From positions 2,663,462 to 2,727,461 of the forward strand of contig NZ_CP024081.1 in assembly GCF_003033885.1 (NCBI RefSeq): 64,000 bases of DNA, written 5' to 3'. Both the position numbers and the translations under genes were made by a program. Below are positions 8,267 to 18,200 of this stretch, in pieces (position 1 is the stretch's first letter; each line of letters begins with the position of its first letter). The notes beneath the pieces were generated by a model. The model was not told the origin of the DNA. It searched no databases and worked only from the letters and a program-made list of their open reading frames with translations. Source of the DNA: Pseudomonas rhizophila (GTDB lineage: Bacteria; Pseudomonadota; Gammaproteobacteria; Pseudomonadales; Pseudomonadaceae).

Positions 8267-10426
8267 CTATACCGCCGCAGACCCCACCCGTCCTTTACGC
8301 AGTGCATCGATCACCGCTTCCTTCGGCCCATCGGCCACAATCCGGCCGTTGTCCAGCACCACCAGCCGATCCACCAGGCTGAGCATCGACGTGCGGTGGG
8401 TCACCAGCAGCACCGTCTTGCCCTGCACATGGGTATGGAGCTTTTGCCGCAACACGTCTTCGCTGCTGTTGTCCATGGCGCTGGTGGGTTCGTCCAGCAG
8501 CAGGATCGGCGGGTCGAGCAATAGGGCTCGGGCCAGTAGCACGGCCTGGCGTTGCCCACCGGAGAGCAACTGCCCGCGCTCGCCCACCGGGCGGTCGAAG
8601 CCCTGGGGATGCTGGCGGGCCAGTTCGGTAACGCCGGTCAGTTCCGCCACTTCCAGCATGCGTGCATCGCTGATGTAGCGGGCGCCGAGGGTGAGGTTGT
8701 CCCGCAGGCTGCCGGCCAGCAGCGGCAGGTCATGGGCGACATAGCCGATCTGCTGGCGCAGGTCCGCCACGTCCAGTTGCCGAAGGTCGAGCCCATCGAG
8801 CAGCAACTGGCCTTCCTGGGGCTCATAAAATCCCATCACCAGGCGCGCCAGGGTGCTCTTGCCCGAGCCACTGCGACCGATGATCCCGACCCGTTCGCCG
8901 GGCTTGAGGCTGAAACTCACATTCGCCAGCGCCGGGGCGTTCTGGCCGTTGTAATGGAAGGTCACGCCGCTGACGTCCAGCGCGCCCTGCAATTGGGTGC
9001 GATCCAGCGGCCGTTGTTTGGCATCGCGCTCCTGGGGCAGCGCCATCAGCGCATCGGTGCTGCGCATGGTCAGCTGTGCCTGCTGGTAGCGGGTGATCAG
9101 CCCGGCGATCTGCCCCAGCGGCGCCAGCACCCGGCTGCCGAGCATGTAGGTCGCCACCAGCGCGCCGACGCTGAGGTTACCGGCGATGATGCTGTAGACC
9201 CCGGCGACGATGGTCGCCATGCCGGCCAGTTGTTGCAGGAACAGCGTACCGTTGGTGGCCAGCGCCGAGAGGCTGCGGGCGTGGCTGTCCAGGCGGGTGA
9301 GGGCGCCATGGGTGCTTTCCCACTGATACTGGCGCTCGCTTTCGGCGCTGCAAGCCTTGAGGGTTTCCAGGCCGCCGAGGGTTTCAATCAGCAATGCCTG
9401 GCGCTGGGCGCCCAGGGCCAGGCTTTTCTGCACGGTGTCACGCAGGCGTGCCTGGATGATCATGGCGAAAATAATGGTGAGCGGAAAAGCCACCACCGGA
9501 ATCACCACCAGCCAGCCACTCAGCAACCCGATCACCACCAGCATCAGCACGGCGAAGGGCAGGTCGATCAGGCTGGTGAGGGTGACAGCGGTCAGGAATT
9601 CGCGCAGACCCTGGAAGTCATGGATGCTTTGGGCGAACCCGCCGATGGTCACCGGTTTGGCCTTCATCGCCATGCCGGTGATGCGTTCGAACAGGGTCGC
9701 GGAGAGGATCACGTCGGTTTTCTTGCCGGCGGTGTCCAGCAGATGGGCGCGCACCACGCGCAAAACCAGTTCGAAACCCGTGCCGATCAACAGCCCCACG
9801 GCCAGCACCCACAACGTCGATGTGGCTTGGTTTGGCACCACGCGGTCGTAGGTCTGCATGACGAACAGCGGCACCATCAGCCCCAGCAGGTTGATCAGCA
9901 AACTTGCCAGGATCGCGTCGCTGTACAGCCAGCGCGACAGTTTCAAGGTGTCACGAAACCAGGCCTCGACCCGTGGAACCAAGGGTGCACGCAGGTCTTC
10001 GAGTTCATGGCGCGGCCGGGCGAACAAAGCCTGGCCGCTGTAGACGGCGCTCAGTTCGTCGCGGCTGACCCACTGCTCGCCGCCATCGGCTTCGCTGGGC
10101 AGGATCAGCGCCTGGCCGTCCTCGCTCCAGCGCCGCAACACGGCGCAACGACCACCGGCCAGAATCAGCATCACCGGCAGGTTGAGTGGCGAAATATCGG
10201 CCAGCTCTCGGCGCAGCAAGCGCGCCTGCAAATTGGCCCGGGCCGCTGCGCGCGGCAGCAGGTCCAGGCTCAGACGTTGGTGCGCCATTGGAAGCCCGGC
10301 GCCAAGGCTGGCGCGGCTGACTGTCGCGCCATGGAGTTTGCAGAGGATCAACAGACCGTCAAGCAAGGGATCATCGACATTCAGCCGCGGATCGGTGCTG
10401 AGGGTTGCGGGTTCCATGCTGGTCAC
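8267..10426 (-). CDS. mapB: Type I secretion ABC transporter, permease-ATPase (LapB family)
   Basis: Encodes about 719 residues: an N-terminal C39-like domain (about 1-140; LLILCKLHGATVSRASL, lacking a convincing protease site), a six-helix ABC membrane domain (about 155-440) and a C-terminal ATPase with Walker A GRSGSGKST, signature LLSGGQRQAV and Walker B ILLLDEPTSAMD. It exports the adhesin through the envelope. A GTG at 10426 is chosen because GGGAG lies 8 bases upstream; the ATG at 10441 has no ribosome site, only a C-rich/A-rich stretch. The resulting length is like that of LapB. Lies just after mapE. Confidence 0.88.
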   Translation of the reverse strand: MTSMEPATLSTDPRLNVDDPLLDGLLILCKLHGATVSRASLGAGLPMAHQRLSLDLLPRAAARANLQARLLRRELADISPLNLPVMLILAGGRCAVLRRWSEDGQALILPSEADGGEQWVSRDELSAVYSGQALFARPRHELEDLRAPLVPRVEAWFRDTLKLSRWLYSDAILASLLINLLGLMVPLFVMQTYDRVVPNQATSTLWVLAVGLLIGTGFELVLRVVRAHLLDTAGKKTDVILSATLFERITGMAMKAKPVTIGGFAQSIHDFQGLREFLTAVTLTSLIDLPFAVLMLVVIGLLSGWLVVIPVVAFPLTIIFAMIIQARLRDTVQKSLALGAQRQALLIETLGGLETLKACSAESERQYQWESTHGALTRLDSHARSLSALATNGTLFLQQLAGMATIVAGVYSIIAGNLSVGALVATYMLGSRVLAPLGQIAGLITRYQQAQLTMRSTDALMALPQERDAKQRPLDRTQLQGALDVSGVTFHYNGQNAPALANVSFSLKPGERVGIIGRSGSGKSTLARLVMGFYEPQEGQLLLDGLDLRQLDVADLRQQIGYVAHDLPLLAGSLRDNLTLGARYISDARMLEVAELTGVTELARQHPQGFDRPVGERGQLLSGGQRQAVLLARALLLDPPILLLDEPTSAMDNSSEDVLRQKLHTHVQGKTVLLVTHRTSMLSLVDRLVVLDNGRIVADGPKEAVIDALRKGRVGSAAV

Positions 10427-10453
10427 ATTGATCGCTCCCATTTTTTTGGGGGG

Positions 10454-11812
10454 CTACTTCAGTTCTGGCAGCCGCGCTTCGTTTTTGACTTCTGTTTGAG
10501 CGACCGCGTCGGCCGGCAGCACCACCCGCTGTTTGCTCAACAGCTGGCCCATGTTCGCCAATACCCGATACATCGAGTATTCCTCGGTGTAGCGCACTTC
10601 GGTGTAGCGACGGTTGGCGTTGTACAGCTCGTTTTCGCTGTCGAGCACATCGAGCAGGGTCCGCTGGCCGAGACCGAACTGATCCTGATAGGCGGCGCGT
10701 ACGCGGGAAGTGGTTTCGGCGTATTCCCGGGCGGTGGGGGTCTGCTTGCGGGCGTTGAGCATCGCGTTCCAGGCCAGGCGGGTGTCTTCGTTGAGCTGGC
10801 GCAGGGCGTTGTTGCGGATGTCCATGGCCTGGTTGATCTGGTGGGCATTGGACGCCAACCGGGCCTTGTCGCTGCCGCCGCGGAACAGGTTGTAGTTCAT
10901 CACCACGCCGACCCGCCAGTTGTTGTCGTGGCCTTCTTCGCCGCCGAGGTTGTTATTGGCGCCCACCGCCGCCTCGGCGTCGAACCGCGGATAGAACGGC
11001 GACTTGGCCACTTCATACTGGCTTTCGGCGGACTGCACGTCGGCCTGGGCCGATTTCAGGTACGGGTTGTTGTCCACCATGCTTTGCTGGGCTTGGCGCA
11101 GGTCAGCGGGCATCTCGCCTTTGGTCGAGGGCGGTGTTTCCAGCTCATCGGGCATGCGTCCGACCACGCTGTAGAAGTTAGCCTCGGCGTCGGCCAGGTC
11201 GACCTGGGCGGTGTCGTAGTTGTTTTCCGCCAGGGCCCGGCGAGCATTGGACTGATCGGAGTCGGCGGTACTGCCCACGCCACGCTCGGTGCGCAGGCCG
11301 ATCTGGTCGTTGACGCGCAGGTGAGCCTGCAGGTTGTTCTTGGCCAGGGTCACCAGCTCGCGACGCTTGAGCACTTCCAGGTAAACCTCGATGGTGCGCA
11401 GCGCCAGGTCCTGGGCGGTGCCTTGGGCGTAGTAGGCCCGGGAATTGACCACGCCTTTGGTGCGTTCCACTTCATTGGCAGTGTTGAACCCGTCAAACAG
11501 CATCTGCCGCAGGCGCAGCTCCGACTGGGTGTAAGTCAGGATATTGGTGTGGTGATTGCCCAGCGCCCGGGTGTTGGTGTTGTCGCTGTAGCCGCGCCCG
11601 TAGCCGGCATTAAGGTCCACCGACGGGAAGAACCCCCCTCTGGCGACCTTGACGTCTTCATTGGCCGACAGACGGCTATCGACCCGTTGCGCCAGTTCCG
11701 GGTGAGTAGCAATGGTGCTCTGGATCGCTTCGGTCAACGACATGGCCTGCGCTGAAGAAGAGCAGGCCATGGCCAGCAAAACCGCGCTGCAGAGGGGGGA
11801 AAGAACGCGCAT
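10454..11812 (-). CDS. mapE: TolC-family outer membrane secretion pore (LapE family)
   Basis: Encodes 452 residues with a signal peptide (MRVLSPLCSAVLLAMACSSS, cleavage after AQA). Two repeats of the TolC outer membrane efflux fold follow, with long alternating helices and strands such as RLRQMLFDGFNTANEVER and VGVVMNYNLFRGGSDKARLA, the NLFRGG/LFDGF patterns being typical. It is the outer membrane channel for the type I exporter. The ATG at 11812 is preferred over 11821 since AGGAG ends 9 bases before it and would overlap the earlier start. First gene of the leftward operon, divergent from the adhesin. Confidence 0.87.
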   Translation of the reverse strand: MRVLSPLCSAVLLAMACSSSAQAMSLTEAIQSTIATHPELAQRVDSRLSANEDVKVARGGFFPSVDLNAGYGRGYSDNTNTRALGNHHTNILTYTQSELRLRQMLFDGFNTANEVERTKGVVNSRAYYAQGTAQDLALRTIEVYLEVLKRRELVTLAKNNLQAHLRVNDQIGLRTERGVGSTADSDQSNARRALAENNYDTAQVDLADAEANFYSVVGRMPDELETPPSTKGEMPADLRQAQQSMVDNNPYLKSAQADVQSAESQYEVAKSPFYPRFDAEAAVGANNNLGGEEGHDNNWRVGVVMNYNLFRGGSDKARLASNAHQINQAMDIRNNALRQLNEDTRLAWNAMLNARKQTPTAREYAETTSRVRAAYQDQFGLGQRTLLDVLDSENELYNANRRYTEVRYTEEYSMYRVLANMGQLLSKQRVVLPADAVAQTEVKNEARLPELK

Positions 11813-11941
11813 GGGGTGCATCTCCTAAGGTCTGTTGTGCTTCGCTGTCGCCAAAATATTGACGTATTTAAGATCAAAACCGTTTCAAGCTTGTAACAAC
11901 ACAGCTAAGAACATCCTGCGCAAAACCTAAGAAGAATTTCT

Positions 11942-11970
11942 CATAAGACTTATGCCAAAAAAAACTTATG
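11942..11970. promoter_or_regulatory. Palindrome CATAAGACTTATG plus extra half-site in mapE-mapA gap
   Basis: The 452-base gap between divergent mapE and mapA (11813-12264) is strikingly AT-rich in its first half. It contains the 13-bp perfect palindrome CATAAG-A-CTTATG at 11942-11954 and a third CTTATG at 11965-11970. I see no confident -35/-10 pair. The arrangement suggests a regulator site shared by the adhesin and its exporter; the protein is unknown (FleQ is known to control lapA, but its box is not evident). Confidence 0.4.
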
Positions 11971-12264
11971 TGCTTGGAAAAAAGCGGCACATTGTTCAAA
12001 GCGAAAGCCTTTGAATCTGCGGGTCCTGACGGATTTTGGGCGTCAATAAAGTTCCATAATCATTTTGAAGCGATGTGAAGAGGTGCCGAAAAGGACGACT
12101 TGAAAGGTGATTTTAAGTGACGGTTTTTTGTCATTGTGGCGAATAGCTAGCGCCTTTTACGTCCCCGAAAGCTGGCAGATTTTCCAGATTCCCTGGCTGC
12201 CAACCCGAGCACCAATTCTTCACCCAGACAGGTGCCGACTGCGGTTGGCAACGGAGGAATGCAC

Positions 12265-15200
12265 ATGGCAGCGCTCATCGGTACCGTCAGCAAGGTGGTA
12301 GGACAGGTTTTCGCAGAAGCCGTCGGCGGTCTGCGGCGACCTCTGGTTGAAGGTGATCGGCTCTATGCCGGCGAGCACCTGATTACCGGGGCCGAAGGGG
12401 CGGTGGCTGTGCAGTTGCAAAACGGCAAGGAGTTGACCCTGGGCCGCGGAAGTGACCTGACGCTGAGCCCACAATTGCTCGCCAACCAGGCCTCTGCTAG
12501 CGATACGCCTGAGGCCACCACACCCAGCGATGCGCAACTGACCGATGTGCAAAAACTGCAACAAGCCATCGCCGCCGGCGCTGACCCGACCCAGACCGGC
12601 GAGGCGACGGCTGCAGGCGCCGAGGGCGGTAATCCGGGGGGCGTGGGTGGCGGGCACAGTTTTGTGTTGCTGGAAGAGGTCGGCGGGGAAGTCGATCCGC
12701 AGATCGGTTTTCCCACCGCCGGGTTCAACGGGATACCCGAGTTTCCAGACCTGCGTCTGGCCGGTGATCCGGATGACGGCGGCGACGATGCAATCGTGCC
12801 ACCGGTAGACCCTGAAACCCCGGACAACCCGGTTACCCTTGATGGCTTGACCGTGGATGGCGGTGAATTGACCGCCAATGAGGCGAACCTGTCTGACGGT
12901 TCCGCCAGCAATCCCGGCGCGCTGGTGCAAAGCGGCAGTTTCACCATTTCCGCGCCCGATGGGCTGAGCAGCCTGAGTATCGGTGGAATCGCCGTGATCA
13001 CCGGTGGCGTGCCCGCAGGTTTTCCCCAATCCATCACCTCGGCGCTGGGCAACACGTTGACCATCACCGGTTACAACCCCGCGACCGGTGTGGTCAGCTA
13101 CAGCTATACCCTGACGGACAATGAAAGCCATCCCGCCGGGGGCGGGGCCAACAACATCAGCGAGCAGTTCCCCGTCGTGGCCGTCGACAGCGATGGCGAC
13201 ACCGCCACGGGGACCCTGGACGTCAACATCACCGACGACGTACCCCAGGCGATTGACGACAGCCACGCCAGCACCGCATCGGAAAGTCTTGTCACGCTCA
13301 CCGGCAACGTCTTGCCCAACGATCATCAAGGCGCCGACCGCATCCCCACCGGTCCTGACAGCGGGCCGATCATTGGCGGCACGTTCACCGGCACCTACGG
13401 CACCCTGGTGCTGAACCCCAACGGCACGTACACCTACACCCTCAACACCAGCGACCCGCAATTCGTGGCGTTGCACGGCGGCGGAAGTGGCACTGAAACC
13501 TTCACCTACACCCTGACCGACTCCGATGGCGATACGAGCACCGCCAACCTGGTGCTACAGGTACACAACAACGACGACCCGGTGATCATCGAAGGCCTGG
13601 ACACCGAAGGCGGTGAGCTGAACCTTCAGGAGAAAAACCTCAGCGACGGCACCAGCCCGGACGCTCCAGCGCTGACCCAAAGCGGCACCTTCACCATCAC
13701 CGCGCTGGACGGTGTGCAGACCCTGAGCGTGGGCGGCATCAATGTCGTCACGGGCGGTGTTGCGGCCGGTTTCCCACAATCCATCACCACGGCCCTGGGC
13801 AACACACTGACCATCACCGGCTTCAACGCCGCCACGGGCGTGGTGAGTTACAGCTACACCTTGCTGGACAACGAAGCCCACGCAAACGCCAATGGCGCCA
13901 ACAGCCTCAGCGAGCAATTTGCCGTCGTGGTCACCGACGACAACGGCACCACGGCCACCGGCAATCTGGACGTGAATATCGTTGATGATGTGCCTCAAGC
14001 CGTGGACGACAGCAACGCCGGCACCGCCTCGGAAACCAACCTGACCCTGACGGGCAGCGTGCTGACCAATGACACCGAAGGCGCGGATCGTGTGGCGTCC
14101 GGCCCGGTCACGCCCGGTACCTTCACTGGCACTTACGGCACGCTGGTTCTCAACGCTGACGGTTCCTACACCTACACGCTCAACACCGCCGACGCCGACT
14201 TCAAAGGCCTGCACGGCGGCGGCAGCGGTAGCGAAACCTTCACCTACACCCTGACTGACGCCGACGGCGATACCAGCACCGCCAATCTGGTGTTGCAGGT
14301 GCACAACAACGACGACCCGGTGATCATCGAAGGTTTGGACACCGAAGGCGGTGAGCTGAGCCTTCAGGAGAAAAACCTCAGCGACGGCACCAGCCCGGAC
14401 GCTCCAGCGCTGACCCAAAGCGGCACCTTCACCATCATCGCGCTGGACGGTGTGCAGACCCTGAGCGTAGGTGGCATCAATGTCGTCACGGGTGGTGTTG
14501 CGGCCGGTTTCCCACAATCCATCACCACGGCCTTGGGCAACACACTGACCATCACCGGCTTCAACGCCGCCACGGGTGTGGTGAGTTACAGCTACACCTT
14601 GCTGGACAACGAAGCCCACGCAAACGCCAATGGCGCCAACAGCCTCAGCGAGCAATTTGCCGTCGTGGTCACCGACGACAACGGCACCACGGCCACTGGC
14701 AATCTGGACGTGAATATCGTTGATGATTTGCCCACCGCCCATGCTGATTCCGCCTCGGTGGACGAAGGCGGGACGGTCAGCGGCAACGTTCTGAACAACG
14801 ATGTGGGCGGTGCCGACGGACCCGCCGCAAGCGGCGCGGTGATCGGTGTGCGTGCTGGCAGCGACACCTCAACCTCGGCGGTTGGCGGCCTCAACACCCA
14901 GATCAACGGCACCTACGGCTATCTCACGCTGGACGCCAATGGCAACGCCGTTTACCACAGCAACCCGAACACCGTCAGTGCACCCGGTGCCACTGACGTA
15001 TTCACCTACACCGTGCGCGATGCCGACGGCGATGAAAGCACCACCACCATCACCATCGATGTCTACCACAGCTGCCTCGTCGCTGAAACCGATCAGGACA
15101 TCACCGTCTACGAAAAAGCCCTGGACCTGAATCAGGACGGTCAGGACCTGGCTCCCGGCACCGTCACCGGCAGCGCACCGAACGCTACCACTGAAACGGC

Positions 15201-18200
15201 CAGCGGTAGCCTGGTCGGCTCGGTCACAGGTGCAATCGGCGCCGTCACCTTCGCCCTGGTAGGCAACGCCACCGGTGCCTATGGGCAACTGCTGCTCAAC
15301 CCCGACGGTTCGTACACCTACACCCTGACCTCGCCAGCCACCACCGCACCTTCGGCCAACGATGGTCCGAATGTCCTGAGCGAAAGCTTTACCTATCAAG
15401 CCACCGATTCGCTGGGCAATACCGTCACCAGCACCATCGTTATCAACATTGTTGACGACGTACCCAACGCCCATGCCGATTTGGCTTCGGTGGTGGAGGG
15501 CGGCACGGTCAACGGCAATGTGCTGGACAACGACGTGCTCGGCGCCGACGGTGGCGCAGTGATCGGCGTACGTGCCGGCAACGACACTTCAACCCCTGCA
15601 ACAGGTGGCCTCAACACCCAGATCAACGGCACCTACGGCTATCTCACGCTGGACGCCAATGGCAATGCGGTCTACCACAGCAACCCGGACGCCGTCGGCG
15701 CGCCGGGCGCCACCGACGTATTTACTTACACCGTGCGCGATGCTGACGGCGATGAAAGCACCACCACCATCACCATCGATGTCTACAACAGCTGCCTAGT
15801 CGCTGAAACCGATCAGGACATCACCGTCTACGAAAAAGCCCTGGACCTGAACCAGGACGGCCAGGACCTGGCCCCCGGCACCGTCACCGGCAGCGCGCCG
15901 AACGCTACCAGCGAAACCGCCAGCGGTAGTCTTGTCGGCTCGGTCACAGGTGCAATCGGCACCGTCACCTTCGCCCTGGTAGGCAACGCCACCGGTGCCT
16001 ACGGCCAGTTGCTGCTCAACCCGGACGGTTCGTACACCTACACCCTGACCTCGCCAGCCACCACCGCACCTTCGGCCAACGATGGTCCGAATGTCCTGAG
16101 TGAAAGCTTTACCTATCAAGCCACCGATTCGCTGGGCAATACCGTCACCAGCACCATCGTTATCAACATCGTTGACGACGTGCCCAACGCCCATGCCGAT
16201 TTGGCTTCGGTGGTGGAGGGCGGCACGGTCAATGGCAATGTGCTGGACAACGACGTGCTCGGCGCCGACGGTGGCGCAGTGATCGGCGTACGTGCCGGCA
16301 ACGACACCTCAAACCCTGCAACAGGTGGCCTCAACACCCAGATCAACGGCACCTACGGCTATCTCACGCTGGACGCCAATGGCAATGCGGTCTACCACAG
16401 CAACCCGGACGCCGTCGGCGCGCCGGGCGCCACCGACGTATTCACTTACACCGTGCGCGATGCCGACGGCGATGAAAGCACCACCACCATCACCATCGAT
16501 GTCTACAACAGCTGCCTAGTCGCTGAAACCGATCAGGACATCACCGTCTACGAAAAAGCCCTGGACCTGAATCAGGACGGCCAGGACCTCGCTCCCGGCA
16601 CCGTCACCGGCAGCGAGCCGAGCGCCACCAGCGAAACCGCCAGCGGTAGCCTTGTCGGTTCGGTGACTGGTGCCAGTGGTGCGCTGACGTTCAGTCTGGT
16701 GGGCAACGCCACCGGCGCTTACGGCCAGTTGTTGCTCAACCCCGATGGCTCGTACACCTACACGCTGACTTCGCCCGCCACGACGGCGCCCAACGCCAAC
16801 GACGGCCCGAATGTATTGAGCGAAAGCTTCACCTACCAGGCCACGGACGCCTTGGGCAACAGTGTCACCGGCAACCTGGTGGTGAGCATCGTCGACGACG
16901 TGCCCACGGCCGTCGCGTCCGAGCGTTCGGTGACGGCGGTGGAGATCGACTCGAACCTGTTGATCGTGCTCGATGTGTCCGGGAGCATGGCCGACCCCTC
17001 GGGTGTACCGGGGCTCTCGCGGCTGGACCTGGCGAAACAGGCCATCAGTGCCTTGCTCGATAAATACGACGATCTGGGGGATGTGAAAGTCCAGCTCGTG
17101 ACCTTCAGCAGCAGCGCCACCGACCAGACTTCCGTATGGGTGGACGTGGCGACCGCCAAGTCGCTCCTCTCCGGCCTGTCAGCGGGCGGTGGGACCAACT
17201 ACGATGCGGCGGTAGCGGCGGCCAAGACCGCGTTTGTCACCTCGGGGCAACTGACCGGAGCACAGAACATTGGCTACTTCTTCTCCGACGGCAAGCCCAC
17301 GACGGGCCAGGGGATTGATGCGGCGGACGAAGCGGCGTGGAAAGCATTCCTCGACGCCAACGGCATCAAGAACTACGCCATCGGCCTGGGCGGCGGGGTC
17401 AGTGACACTCACCTCGACCCGCTGGCCTACGACGGCAGCACCCACACCGACACCGACGCGGTGCTGGTCACCGACCTGAACCAGCTCAACTCGGTGCTCT
17501 CCGGCACCGTGCAGGGTGTGCCCGTCACTGGCAGCCTGCTGGGCGAGGGCGGCTCGTTCGGCGCCGACGGCGGGTTTGTCAAAAGCCTGGTGGTCGATGG
17601 CACCACCTATAGCTACGATCCGGCCGCCAACGCCGGACAGGGTGCGCTGACCGCCAGCGGCGGGGCCAACCATGGCACCTTCAACACCGCCAACAACACG
17701 CTGAGTATCGCCACCGACCACGACGGCACGCTGGTGGTGAATCTCGACACCGGCGAGTACAGCTACACCTCCCAGACCGCCACCAACACATTGATCACCG
17801 AGACCATCGGCTACACCATCAGCGACAACGACGGCGACCTAGCCAGTTCCAGCCTGGTGGTCAAGGTTCTCCCCAACAGCCCGCCCGTGGCAGTCGACGA
17901 CAACATCATCACCAACGTCCTGTCGGGCAACATCGTGATCCCGGGAGAAATGCTGCTGGGCAACGACAGCGACGCCAACGGCGACCCGCTCACGGCGTCG
18001 CCCACCGGCTTCAACACCGGCTGGGTTGCCAGGGGCGCAGACTTCACCGGCAGTACCGGCACGGTCAGCTTCACCGGTAACAACGTGCAGTCGATCAACC
18101 TCAACCGCGGCGCTTTTGTCGCCAATGCCGCGACCATGACCGCGGTGCTGGTGGTCAGCGGTGCACTGGGGATGGTGTCCAACCACAACACCAACGATGA

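Noticed and set aside
8552..11755. Very long open frame on the plus strand opposite mapB and mapE
   Set aside because: It is antisense to two well-supported genes, and its translation is rich in Gln/His/Arg with no domain; high GC third positions open such frames.
13555..14742. Minus-strand frames and array-like repetition inside mapA, considered as CRISPR or separate genes
   Set aside because: The repeats are ~720-740 bp coding repeats in frame with the adhesin, not short direct repeats with spacers.
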